Part shown: positions 10,342 to 19,239 of the stretch, piece by piece
Layout of the letters: each line of letters begins with the position of its first letter
Numbering within the stretch: position 1 is the stretch's first letter
NCBI RefSeq assembly: GCF_021083645.1
Contig: NZ_JAJNRQ010000003.1
Coordinates: 62,001-126,000 of the forward strand
Source: Schaalia sp. lx-260
Lineage (GTDB): Bacteria; Actinomycetota; Actinomycetes; Actinomycetales; Actinomycetaceae
Direction of reading: 5' to 3'
DNA: 64,000 bases
Notes under the pieces: model-generated
The model's database searches: none
Told to the model about the DNA's origin: nothing
Seen by the model: the letters and a program-made list of their open reading frames with translations, nothing else
Made by a program: the position numbers and the translations under genes

Positions 10342-10656
10342 TCAGGAAATCAAAGTCACCGGAACAAAAGGCACCGGAGCAGCTTCAGGAACTAGTGATC
10401 CATCTGTCAGCGACATCCGATCCGAGACTTCACGCAACACGCACCACAAAGGCACATTCAGTGCTGTGCAAATTGCTTCAAGTAACTCAGATGATGCTTC
10501 TTTTTGCCCACGTTCCACTTCGGAAAGATATCCCAAAGACACTTGAGCCTGCGATGACACTTCACGCAAAGTACGACCTTGCGTTTGACGCAGCCCACGA
10601 AGCACGTCACCTATTACGGTACGTAGTAAAGGCTGAGTGGTGTAAAGGCTCTTCAT
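10342..10656 (-). CDS. clgR: ClgR-type XRE family transcriptional regulator
   Basis: Helix-turn-helix regulator of 104 residues. The HTH covers about residues 12-65 and includes the near-invariant ClgR core GRTLREVS and [19 protein letters not shown]. ClgR is known to activate clpP1P2, clpC and its own gene in Streptomyces, Corynebacterium and Mycobacterium and to be degraded by Clp itself. The residues after the HTH are variable. The protein ends in VTLIS and lacks the AA-type C-terminal degron seen in some ClgR proteins. It lies between pgsA and DUF3046, the usual place, but cinA, which normally separates pgsA from clgR, is missing. Confidence 0.9.
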   Translation of the reverse strand: MKSLYTTQPLLRTVIGDVLRGLRQTQGRTLREVSSQAQVSLGYLSEVERGQKEASSELLEAICTALNVPLWCVLREVSDRMSLTDGSLVPEAAPVPFVPVTLIS

Positions 10657-10963
10657 ACTTCTACTTTAAGATACTCATTGCCAGCACGCATATGTGAATC
10701 ACTGTATGAGCGAGTGCAACACATCGCATTGTCATTTACGCACGATAGCCACACATAAAACTGATAAGGAACGAATGAGCAGTCCAGTATCACTCTGAAA
10801 TGAGCATCAGCATAAGGCTCCACACATGAGGGAAGTTCTTTATCCCTTTCACAGGCAGTTTACTGATCGTTCTCACGGGCTTGAGCAGGAAGAACCTGAG
10901 CATGATCCTCTGCCTCAGCAATCGTCGTATTCATACGCATTTTTGCTACATGCGTACCGGAAT
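10657..10963. other. Intergenic region between clgR and pgsA
   Basis: About 300 bases where cinA is usually found in relatives. I see no cinA remnant. On the minus strand a frame of about 36 codons runs on past the pgsA stop, entered by a -1 shift at the AAAAA just before the pgsA end, and closes at 10860-10862. A 26-codon frame with its own ATG lies inside it. Neither has convincing similarity to anything. The clgR promoter should lie in the part nearest 10657. Confidence 0.4.
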
Positions 10964-11584
10964 TCAGATCATTGAATGATTTTTCTTCCGTAAAGCAATG
11001 CCTTCCCACACATAAACTCCTCCAGACCACACGGTCATAAAGAGCGCAGCACCGCCTACGGGATAAATGAAATATATGGCAAGAAGTTCAACGACAGAAT
11101 AAGACAGGAAAAGATCCCACGGAATCAGAAGTAAGAAAATAAAGAACATCTGCAAAACAGTCTTGAGCTTGCCGCCCATATTCGCAGAAACAACGATACC
11201 TCGGCGCAAAAAAACACTGCGCATCACAGTAATACCCAGTTCACGTACTGCAATAACGACAGTAAACCACCACGGCACAAATTCAGTCACCGAAAGAATG
11301 ACAAATGCCCCCAGTGTCAACGCCTTATCAGCAATCGGGTCAGCAATCCGACCAAAATCAGTCACTATTCCATAAGACCTGGCAATTTTACCGTCAAAAT
11401 GATCAGTCGCTGCCGCCACACAAAAGACAATCAATGTTGTCCAACGCGCAATACTATTGTCCTGCAAAGCAAGGACAAGGAAAATCGGAACAAGAATCAA
11501 ACGAAGAACCGTGAGCGCATTGGGAAGATTCAGTGGCGAACGCTGTTCATCCTTACTTTGTGCGCGTGAAACATTGCCTACCAT
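10964..11584 (-). CDS. pgsA: CDP-diacylglycerol--glycerol-3-phosphate 3-phosphatidyltransferase
   Basis: Integral membrane enzyme that makes phosphatidylglycerol phosphate for phosphatidylglycerol and cardiolipin synthesis. The 206-residue protein has the complete CDP-alcohol phosphatidyltransferase motif, D..DG..AR followed by G...D...D, in the segment DHFDGKIAR to RIADPIADK. Several hydrophobic helices surround it. The start at 11584 has AGGATC seven or so bases upstream. It follows ftsK by 35 bases, the standard actinobacterial order. The last residues (KKNHSMI) are followed by an open -1 frame, so the true C-terminus is slightly uncertain. Confidence 0.92.
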   Translation of the reverse strand: MVGNVSRAQSKDEQRSPLNLPNALTVLRLILVPIFLVLALQDNSIARWTTLIVFCVAAATDHFDGKIARSYGIVTDFGRIADPIADKALTLGAFVILSVTEFVPWWFTVVIAVRELGITVMRSVFLRRGIVVSANMGGKLKTVLQMFFIFLLLIPWDLFLSYSVVELLAIYFIYPVGGAALFMTVWSGGVYVWEGIALRKKNHSMI

Positions 11585-11619
11585 GTTTTGATCCTACTCG
11601 TTCACAAGATAAATCAACA

Positions 11620-14391
11620 CTATCGTCCGGTGAGTTGCCACGCATCCTCATCTGTTTCCTCATCATCATCCCAATTGCCATGACCACGACCTCCAAAATC
11701 ATGGCCAGCATAGGGGTCAGGATCATCGTCAGCCACCACGTTGTCTGATGGAATAACAGGTACAGGAAGTCCCGTCATTACACGCGGTTCATTTTCCCCA
11801 TGAGAAGGTGGAATCGGAGCAGTATTTACTCCCTCAGGAATATGATCCGACTTATTTTCCACAGAAGGTGCAGGAAGTTCCGGTGATACTGAAGGCTGCT
11901 CAGGAGGGGCTGCTTCCCCGCGTAACATAGCCAGGATCTGCGGTAATTGTTCAGGTTGAACAAGAACTTGACGAGCTTTTGAGCCTTCAGAAGGGCCGAC
12001 AATATCGCGCGACTCTAGTAAATCCATCAAACGACCTGCACGCGCAAAGCCAATACGCAGTTTGCGTTGCAGCATCGATGTTGAACCAAGTTGCGTGGAA
12101 ATAACTAATTCTGCCGCCTGCAACAAGTCATCAAGATCTGAACCAATATCTTCAGCTACTTTCACTTGCGGAGCAGCAGAAACCACATCATCCCTGTAGG
12201 AGACTTGCATTTGCGACTTCACATGCTGCACGATCTGATGAATTTCGCTTTCTGTCACCCACGCACCCTGCACACGTAAAGGTTTTCCCTGACCAGCAGG
12301 TAAATACAAAGCATCACCTTGCCCGATCAGTTTTTCTGCGCCAGGTTGATCCAAAATGACTCGTGAATCAGCTAAAGCAGAAGTCGCAAAAGCCAAACGA
12401 GAAGGCACATTCGCTTTAATCAGACCTGTCACCACATCAACTGATGGTCGCTGGGTTGCCAGTACCAAGTGAATACCTGCTGCACGTGCAAGCTGTGTAA
12501 TCCTTTGAACTGAGGCTTCCACATCACGTGGGGCAACCATCATAAGATCAGCAAGCTCATCCACAACAACAAGGAGGTAAGGATACGGCCGAAGTTTACG
12601 CTCTAAGCCAGGTAATGCCTGTACTTGCCCTGCCTCCACTGCTTTATTGAAATCATCCACATGTTTGAAACCGTATGTCGCAAGATCGTCATATCGACGA
12701 TCCATTTCGCGTACCACCCATTCCAAAGCCTCAGCCGCTTTCTTAGGGTCAGTGATGATAGGACTGACCAAATGAGGAATTCCCTCATAAATTGTCAGTT
12801 CCACACGCTTAGGATCAACCAAAATCATACGAACTTGCTGCGGAGTTGCCCGCATCATAATGGAGGTAATCATCGAGTTTACAAAACTTGACTTACCTGA
12901 ACCGGTTTGGCCTGCAACCAATAAGTGCGGTGTTTTTGCTAAATTCGTTACAACGTAGCCGCCTTCAACATCCTTACCCACACCGACAACCAATGGATGC
13001 GGATTACGTTTTGCTGCCCCTGAAGATAAGACATCACCTAAAACCACAATTTCACGATCAGCATTAGGAATTTCAACACCGATGGCGCTCTTACCTGGAA
13101 TAGGCGCCAAAATACGCACATCCGCAGAAGCTACCGCATAGGCAATATTCTTTGACAGGTTAGTTAGGCGATCCACTTTGACACCAGGGCCAAGGACTAC
13201 CTCATAGCGAGTAACCGTAGGACCCCTCGAAAATCCTGTTACCTGCGCGTCAACATTAAATTCAGCAAAAACCTGCTGCAATGATTGCACGACCTGATCG
13301 TTCACAGCAGAACGTGTTTTATGCGGCGCCCCACGCAACAAAAGATCACCAGCAGGCAAAATATACGTTGAAGGCTGATCCGTATCTGCCGTCATTTCCG
13401 GCGCAGGTACAGAAACTTCCTCTTGTGGTGGTGCTGCAAGTTCATGTGCAGGCACAGAAGGATGAGGCTCCTCAGATTGCGGCACAGGAATAGGTGCCAG
13501 CGCCTCTGTGGGCATACTGTCAACAACAGGAGGTAGGATCGGCTGCACAGCTTCATGACTTTCTTCTGGCAAAGCTGTATGCGGAGCTACTGGAAGTGCC
13601 TGAGTTCCTTGTTCAACTGGAGAACGGAAAGATTCATCCGCCTCATAAGAATCAAGGAAAGGATCATCCCCCGCTGCTAGCATGTCACGACCACGGTCAC
13701 GTGCCGAACGTTCAGACTCATCCAAGTTTTCTGTTTCGTCGTCACGATGATAGGGCGCACGTAAACGGCTATAAAGAAAACGAATTTTTTCAGGCACTTC
13801 AGCAACACGAGTACGTGTTCCCAATAAAATCGAGTAAATGAACAGCAGTAAAAGAACTGCCCCCGCTCCCCAAGCAGATAAAAGCTGTGTTAGTGGGCGA
13901 GCAATAAACCAACCAATGAGTCCCCCAGCTTTTTCAATTGATTCGAGGCTATCCAAAGCAGGATTACCCTGAGTAACATGCACAAGACCAGCAACAGCAA
14001 CAAGCGCACCTGTCACGCCTGCAACATGATGCGGGAGCGCAGAATTACCCGATCGAGCACGGAAAAGCTCAACTGCGAAACCTACCAGTCCCAACGGTAA
14101 AACAATAGAGAAAATTCCCACTGCCCCGGCAGAAATATGGTGGATAAAATTCCCTGCTTGACCTGAAATATTCAGCCATTCACGTAAAGCCACAAGTATG
14201 GCCGCAGCAATACATACAAATGCGAGCGCATCACGTTTAATTTGAGGGTCAGTTGCACGCCATGCACGTGCTGCGCTCATAAAAGCACGGCCAATAGCAG
14301 AGAAAATACGTGCAAGCATTCCGGGTGCCATCTCACGAGAAGATGCCCCCTGTCGAGGTGATGTTTTTTTCGATGAAGACTTCTGAGCCAT
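11620..14391 (-). CDS. ftsK: DNA translocase FtsK/SpoIIIE
   Basis: Septum-anchored DNA pump that clears chromosome ends during division and activates dimer resolution. The 923-residue protein has about four transmembrane helices within residues 45-205. A Pro/Glu-rich linker runs to about residue 350, and the RecA-like motor follows with Walker A GQTGSGKS at about 494-501 and Walker B VVVDELADL. The winged-helix gamma domain that reads KOPS-type sites (QRKLRIGFARAGRLMD) is at about 775-830. The roughly 110 residues after gamma are Pro- and Asp/Glu-rich and look disordered. The upstream gap holds an 18-base dyad that could be an operator. Confidence 0.96.
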   Translation of the reverse strand: MAQKSSSKKTSPRQGASSREMAPGMLARIFSAIGRAFMSAARAWRATDPQIKRDALAFVCIAAAILVALREWLNISGQAGNFIHHISAGAVGIFSIVLPLGLVGFAVELFRARSGNSALPHHVAGVTGALVAVAGLVHVTQGNPALDSLESIEKAGGLIGWFIARPLTQLLSAWGAGAVLLLLFIYSILLGTRTRVAEVPEKIRFLYSRLRAPYHRDDETENLDESERSARDRGRDMLAAGDDPFLDSYEADESFRSPVEQGTQALPVAPHTALPEESHEAVQPILPPVVDSMPTEALAPIPVPQSEEPHPSVPAHELAAPPQEEVSVPAPEMTADTDQPSTYILPAGDLLLRGAPHKTRSAVNDQVVQSLQQVFAEFNVDAQVTGFSRGPTVTRYEVVLGPGVKVDRLTNLSKNIAYAVASADVRILAPIPGKSAIGVEIPNADREIVVLGDVLSSGAAKRNPHPLVVGVGKDVEGGYVVTNLAKTPHLLVAGQTGSGKSSFVNSMITSIMMRATPQQVRMILVDPKRVELTIYEGIPHLVSPIITDPKKAAEALEWVVREMDRRYDDLATYGFKHVDDFNKAVEAGQVQALPGLERKLRPYPYLLVVVDELADLMMVAPRDVEASVQRITQLARAAGIHLVLATQRPSVDVVTGLIKANVPSRLAFATSALADSRVILDQPGAEKLIGQGDALYLPAGQGKPLRVQGAWVTESEIHQIVQHVKSQMQVSYRDDVVSAAPQVKVAEDIGSDLDDLLQAAELVISTQLGSTSMLQRKLRIGFARAGRLMDLLESRDIVGPSEGSKARQVLVQPEQLPQILAMLRGEAAPPEQPSVSPELPAPSVENKSDHIPEGVNTAPIPPSHGENEPRVMTGLPVPVIPSDNVVADDDPDPYAGHDFGGRGHGNWDDDEETDEDAWQLTGR

Positions 14392-14492
14392 GATACTTTC
14401 ACGCTACGCGGCGCACGTGCAAGATTCTACTCACCTCGCCGTAAGTGAGTATGTGGATGCAAAAAATCACCTCTTATAACTACACAAGTGCG

Positions 14493-14510
14493 CTTTCATA
14501 CCTATGAAAG
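14493..14510. promoter_or_regulatory. Dyad CTTTCATA-CC-TATGAAAG upstream of ftsK
   Basis: Near-perfect palindrome with eight-base arms and a two-base centre in the 187-base gap between ftsK and the PfkB-type gene, about 100 bases before the ftsK start. The very short centre argues for a protein-binding site rather than a terminator. A shorter relative, CTTTCA-CCA-TGAAAG, occurs at 48013-48027 between two convergent genes. Function is unknown. Confidence 0.35.
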
Positions 14511-14578
14511 ACACTGAGGCTCACACAAAACACTGCATGTTCCCTTCACAACATAGGTACGCGGTGATTTTCTTGGCC

Positions 14579-15526
14579 TCATAGGTTGAGCGGCTGTACC
14601 TTTCCGGTATTCAACACGTCCTCTACCTGAGCGCGGCTAGGAACCGGTAAAGCTGACTCATGAGAGATCGCAATAGCAGCCGCAGCATTAGCCCAGCGGC
14701 ATGCTTCTTCCAGAGAGTGTTTTTGCGCAAGGGCCGCACACATTGTTCCGATATGCGTATCACCCACACCTGCCGTATCAACAGTAACTGCTGAAAATGC
14801 AGGAATGTCAATAAAAGGCGCGTCCTCGTTAACATGCACTTGGGAGCCTTTCGCACCTATTCGACGCACCAATGAAGCATCTGGACGCATCAGATGACGA
14901 ATATCTGTTCCTGGTTCGCTTGCATTCAAATTTCGTTGTAAGGCATGTGATTCACGAACATTCATTGTCACCACATCTGCGCGACGCAGTAGCTGTTTCC
15001 ATGCCCATACAGGGACTTGCTCTACTGCCTGAGCAATGGATAATACAAGGGTCACTGAAGCAGGTAAAGCTGCTCCCCAGCCAGCAAGAACAGAAACAGC
15101 GGAAGGCACTGCAAGGTCTGCGCCGGAAATATGGATAACATCGCCTGGTTTCAATACTAACGAGTCCAAAGCTGCGCGCGAAGGTTCAGATTCTACCCCC
15201 GCGGTCACCACAGAAGTCATTGAGCCGTCAGCTTCTAACAGTTGAATAGCAACCCCAATATCACCTACCAGTTCCTGAGTCAGCAGTTGAATACCGGCAG
15301 AAGCTAACTGTTGACGAACGGTTGATGAATTAGGTCCAGTACCCAATGGAGAAGCAAGAGCCGCATGTGCTCCCATAGATGCAGCAGCCGATAAAGTGGT
15401 GAAACCACCACCTGGCCGCGACATAGCGGTAGCAGCTTTCACGGAGCCACCACGTTCAGGCAATGTATGAATATTCAAAGGAAGAACAAGCACTACTGAG
15501 TGCGTAGAAATAAAACGTCCGCTCAT
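14579..15526 (-). CDS. PfkB/ribokinase family carbohydrate kinase
   Basis: Sugar or nucleoside kinase of the ribokinase fold, about 315 residues. The N-terminal sugar-site segment PGGGFTTLSAAASMGA and the C-terminal ATP/anion-hole motif DTAGVGDTHIG are present, the latter containing the catalytic Asp. The usual GAGD is GVGD here. The start at 15526 is preferred because AAAGGA lies six bases ahead of this ATG and directly after the rnj stop. An upstream extension inside rnj to 15598 looks non-coding. Only eleven bases separate it from rnj, so it is probably the last gene of a dapA-rnj-kinase transcript. The substrate cannot be assigned. Confidence 0.82.
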   Translation of the reverse strand: MSGRFISTHSVVLVLPLNIHTLPERGGSVKAATAMSRPGGGFTTLSAAASMGAHAALASPLGTGPNSSTVRQQLASAGIQLLTQELVGDIGVAIQLLEADGSMTSVVTAGVESEPSRAALDSLVLKPGDVIHISGADLAVPSAVSVLAGWGAALPASVTLVLSIAQAVEQVPVWAWKQLLRRADVVTMNVRESHALQRNLNASEPGTDIRHLMRPDASLVRRIGAKGSQVHVNEDAPFIDIPAFSAVTVDTAGVGDTHIGTMCAALAQKHSLEEACRWANAAAAIAISHESALPVPSRAQVEDVLNTGKVQPLNL

Positions 15527-15537
15527 TGCAGGTCCTT

Positions 15538-17229
15538 TCATTGTTGAACAATCACAGGAACAATCATTGGACGGCGACGCAGCCGACGTGCTACCCAACG
15601 GCCAAGGACACGACGCATCACCTGCTGCAAAGTGTATGAATCCACTCCGCCTGGCGCGGCGGCTTCTTCGAGAGCAGCAGTCAAATCTGGCAGTATTTCA
15701 TCAAATACTTCCGGATTTTCTGCCATCCCGATAGCGCGAATATAGGGCGCTGACAGCACTTGCCCCATTTCTTTATCTACCACCGCAAAAACTGAGACAA
15801 AACCTTCTGCCGCTAAAGTGCGACGCTGAGCCAATTCATCCTCAGATATTTCACCAACAGAACGACCATCCACATACACCCTGTCACATGGAACCTGTCC
15901 ACTGATACGCGCCTGACCATCACACAGATCCACGGTGAGGCCAGCATCAGCAAGGATGACATGATCTTCAGGAACACCGGTACTTGCAGCCAATTTCCCA
16001 TTCGCAATCAAATGCCGTATTTCACCGTGAATCGGCATAACATGACGAGGTTTAACAATGTTGTAGAAAGTAAGTAATTCGCCTTGGCATGCATGGCCCG
16101 ACACGTGAACCCGAGCATTACCCTGATGGAATACGTGGACTCCTGAACGAGTCAAATCATTAATTACGCGGTTCACGTCAATCTCATTACCCGGGATTAG
16201 CGAAGCCGCCAAAATAACAGTGTCCCCACTATCAAGGCAAACATGACGGTGGTTGCCGACACTCATACGCGCTAAAGCGGCCATTGGTTCGCCTTGTGAA
16301 CCAGTTGCCATCCACAAACGTTCATGCGGCAAAAGTTCTTGGGCATGTGCGGCATCAACAATAAGGCCCTCTGGAACCGTCAAATAGCCTTTTTCTTGCG
16401 CGATACGCATATTTCGTTCCATTGAACGACCAACGAAAGTAATTTTACGCCCTGCTGCTGCCGCTGCATTCACCACTTGTTGTACACGGTGTACATGCGA
16501 AGCAAAAGAAGCAACAACTACCTGCCCTGTAGCATCTGCAACTATTTTTTTAAGGACTGGACCAATTTCACGTTCTGCCGGAATAAAACCAGGAACCTCT
16601 GAATTCGTTGAATCCACCATGAAAAGATCCACGCCTTCAGAACCAATACGCGCCAAACGTTGCAGATCTGTCGGCCGGTGATCTAATGGCACGTGATCGA
16701 TTTTGAAGTCGCCTGTCACCAAAACAGTCCCTGCTCCTGTGCGTACACATACCGCTAAGGCATCGGGAATTGAGTGGGTAACCGATATAAATTCCACATC
16801 AAAAGGACCAATATTTACACGATCCCCCCCAGTAACCACGTGGAATAACGGTACCGGTAGTTTATGTTCACGCAGTTTTGGCTCTGTAAAAGCTAACGTC
16901 AGCTCTGACCCATACGTGGGAATATCCTCGCGTAGCATTGCGAGGTAAGGAACAGCACCTATATGGTCCTCATGCCCATGTGTCAGCACAAGACCAACCA
17001 CATCATCCATACGGTCTTTGATCCAGGAAAAATCAGGCAAAATCAGATCAACACCCGGTTGATATTCCTCTGGGAAAAGAACTCCACAGTCAATAACGAG
17101 TAATTTTCCTTCATATTCAACTACATTCATATTGCGCCCCACTTCCCCTAGTCCTCCTAGAGGAATGATTCGCAGGGCACCCGGCGCTAATGGTTCAGGT
17201 TCAGTTAAATTTTCATACAGGGGCTTCAT
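15538..17229 (-). CDS. rnj: Ribonuclease J
   Basis: Metallo-beta-lactamase/beta-CASP RNase with 5'-3' exonuclease and endonuclease activity in RNA decay and rRNA maturation. The 563-residue protein shows the zinc motif HGHEDH, the later DSTNSE segment, the beta-CASP motifs around VASFASHVHR and GHACQGE, and HGE in PIHGEIRHL. The C-terminal domain is present. The position between dapA and ftsK is the standard actinobacterial one. Confidence 0.95.
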   Translation of the reverse strand: MKPLYENLTEPEPLAPGALRIIPLGGLGEVGRNMNVVEYEGKLLVIDCGVLFPEEYQPGVDLILPDFSWIKDRMDDVVGLVLTHGHEDHIGAVPYLAMLREDIPTYGSELTLAFTEPKLREHKLPVPLFHVVTGGDRVNIGPFDVEFISVTHSIPDALAVCVRTGAGTVLVTGDFKIDHVPLDHRPTDLQRLARIGSEGVDLFMVDSTNSEVPGFIPAEREIGPVLKKIVADATGQVVVASFASHVHRVQQVVNAAAAAGRKITFVGRSMERNMRIAQEKGYLTVPEGLIVDAAHAQELLPHERLWMATGSQGEPMAALARMSVGNHRHVCLDSGDTVILAASLIPGNEIDVNRVINDLTRSGVHVFHQGNARVHVSGHACQGELLTFYNIVKPRHVMPIHGEIRHLIANGKLAASTGVPEDHVILADAGLTVDLCDGQARISGQVPCDRVYVDGRSVGEISEDELAQRRTLAAEGFVSVFAVVDKEMGQVLSAPYIRAIGMAENPEVFDEILPDLTAALEEAAAPGGVDSYTLQQVMRRVLGRWVARRLRRRPMIVPVIVQQ

Positions 17230-17290
17230 AATTCCAGTGTCCCATGTTCCTCAGGTGAATGACAGTCAGAACGCGGTCTTGGAAGGCGTA

Positions 17291-18187
17291 TTACAGTAAA
17301 TCGTAGGAACGCAGAACTTTTTCTAAGCGTGTCATTTCTTCTTTTTCAGGTTCAACCAAAGGCAATCGAACCGTTGGTGTCGAAATGATCCCTTGCATGT
17401 ACAAAGCCCACTTTATCAATACTGCTCCCTGACCACTTCCCATGATGGCAGCCACCAATGGTCGCAGTGAATGAGAAAGTTCGCGCGCCTCCCACACTTG
17501 GTCCGCGTCCAATAAGTCAATCATCTGACGATACTGACGTGCGGCAACATGAGCAACGACAGATATAAAACCCGATGCTCCACCTGTCATCCACGCAAAA
17601 TTCAGTGCATCATCGCCTGAGTAGTATTCAAGGCCTGTACGATGGCAGCGTTCAACACCTTGTTCAACATTACCCGTCGCATCTTTAACAGCGACAATTC
17701 GAGGATGAGCAGCCAAAATATCTAATGTGTCATCAGAAAAAGCTAGACCTGTACGTCCCGGAATATCGTAAAGCATAATTGGTAGGTCGCTTGACTCAGC
17801 AATTGCCTGTACATGAGCGCATAGTCCGCGCTGGCTGGGACGGTTATAGTACGGGCTGACAACAAGAAGACCGTGAGCGCCACTTTCCTGAGCGCCTTCG
17901 GCAATACGAACCGCATGAGCTGTGTCATTTGATCCAGCGCCGCAAATAATGCGTGCACGATCATGAATAGCTTCAACTATTGCGCGCGTAAGTTCATTTT
18001 TTTCCGGCTGGTGGGTGGTCGGTGATTCACCTGTCGTCCCTGATAATACGAGGCTGTCACATCCATCTTCGACAAGGCGCACAGCTAAAGCCACAGCCGA
18101 GTCCACGTCGATAGACCCATCTTTATGGAAAGGCGTAACAAGGGCTGGTGCTAGTGAACCGAAAATGCGCGCAGGAATATGACTCAT
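17291..18187 (-). CDS. dapA: 4-hydroxy-tetrahydrodipicolinate synthase
   Basis: Condenses pyruvate with aspartate semialdehyde, the first step of the lysine/diaminopimelate branch. The 298-residue protein has the class I aldolase motifs: GTTGESPT near residue 50, the catalytic Tyr in SPYYNRPSQ with YDIPGRTG further on, and the Schiff-base Lys in VAVKDATGN. The product feeds the diaminopimelate used in peptidoglycan and by lysA at 48-49.5 kb. It is transcribed toward rnj with a gap of about 60 bases. Confidence 0.96.
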   Translation of the reverse strand: MSHIPARIFGSLAPALVTPFHKDGSIDVDSAVALAVRLVEDGCDSLVLSGTTGESPTTHQPEKNELTRAIVEAIHDRARIICGAGSNDTAHAVRIAEGAQESGAHGLLVVSPYYNRPSQRGLCAHVQAIAESSDLPIMLYDIPGRTGLAFSDDTLDILAAHPRIVAVKDATGNVEQGVERCHRTGLEYYSGDDALNFAWMTGGASGFISVVAHVAARQYRQMIDLLDADQVWEARELSHSLRPLVAAIMGSGQGAVLIKWALYMQGIISTPTVRLPLVEPEKEEMTRLEKVLRSYDLL

Positions 18188-18340
18188 ATATACAGGCTAC
18201 GTGAGGATGACTTCTACGACAGGTAATGTCCACCTGTGGAGCACATAGTAATTCCACAGATGGATTCACTGTCATATGACATGAAAAATCAGGATATTCG
18301 TGCTTCCGTTTTCCGTCACAGCATGATGCCAGTTATCGAA

Positions 18341-19201
18341 CTAGACCATTAGTAATGTGGTTAAACGACGACGAGCTGCACGCACCTGTGGCGTATTACC
18401 AGCAACACGGAATAAATCTAATGCATGTGTTCTGACAGCGTCACGAGTCTCATCATCACAAGCATCACGCAGAGCATGTAACAGGATGTCAAATGCTTCC
18501 TCATGTTGCCCTGCGGCAAAAAGAGCATCTGCCTGCGATTGAGGATCATCAGTTGCCGTATTTTCACGCGAACGCAACAAGAGAAGCACTTTTGCTAGCT
18601 CGGTTTTCGCTACCTCATCACGAGGATTGAGTTCAATAACTTTTTCCCATGCTTTCCGTGCGTTTTCTAAATCCCCTGCTTCTTGCGCTTCACGTGCAGG
18701 AATATGTTCCGTAGGAATAGGTTCTTGCGTATCCTCAGGTTTGACTGCTACCTGAGCAGTAACTCCCAATTGTTCGGCAACGTTTCGTAATTGATCCAAC
18801 AGAGCGCGTACCTGCTCTTTTGTCGCTTCACCTTGGAAAAGCGGAACAGGTCGTCCTCCCAGTAAAGCAATAACCGTTGGTAAGGCTTGTATTTGTAACG
18901 CTTGGATAAGTGCAGGAGCTTTTTCTACATCAATTGTTACGAGCTGAAACTGCCCGGCACGCTCACGCGTAAGGTCTGCCATCATGTCCAGAACAGGTCG
19001 AGACTCCAATGCTTGTCCTGCCCATAAAACCATGATGACTGGTACCGCTCGTGATGTTGATACCACATCATCAAAAGAGGATTCATCAGCTTCTCGAATT
19101 AACGGGACCTCAAGATACACCTGAGCCGACTGGGTTTCCTCTGGCTGAGAATCAGATACGGGCTGATGCGCTGATGCAGATGAGGGGTCAAGAATAGACA
19201 C
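18341..19201 (-). CDS. Thioredoxin-fold plus tetratricopeptide protein (CnoX/YbbN-like)
   Basis: The 286-residue protein has an N-terminal thioredoxin-like domain at about residues 30-145 and a C-terminal TPR region (EAGDLENARKAWEKVIELNP and AAGQHEEAFDILLHAL). The family in E. coli is a holdase that passes clients to GroEL and DnaK. The segment where thioredoxins carry WCxxC reads WAGQALESRP, so both redox cysteines are absent and a disulfide role is unlikely. The start has GGAGGAACG upstream. Its neighbours, a lipoprotein and a membrane protein, are separated from it by about 40 bases and may be cotranscribed. Confidence 0.82.
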   Translation of the reverse strand: MSILDPSSASAHQPVSDSQPEETQSAQVYLEVPLIREADESSFDDVVSTSRAVPVIMVLWAGQALESRPVLDMMADLTRERAGQFQLVTIDVEKAPALIQALQIQALPTVIALLGGRPVPLFQGEATKEQVRALLDQLRNVAEQLGVTAQVAVKPEDTQEPIPTEHIPAREAQEAGDLENARKAWEKVIELNPRDEVAKTELAKVLLLLRSRENTATDDPQSQADALFAAGQHEEAFDILLHALRDACDDETRDAVRTHALDLFRVAGNTPQVRAARRRLTTLLMV

Positions 19202-19239
19202 CGTTCCTCCAATTTTTTCTGTATGGATGAGGTGAAATT

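Noticed and set aside
16823-16830. C-run in the rnj gene as a phase-variable tract
   Set aside because: It is short, inside a housekeeping gene, and the reading frame is intact.
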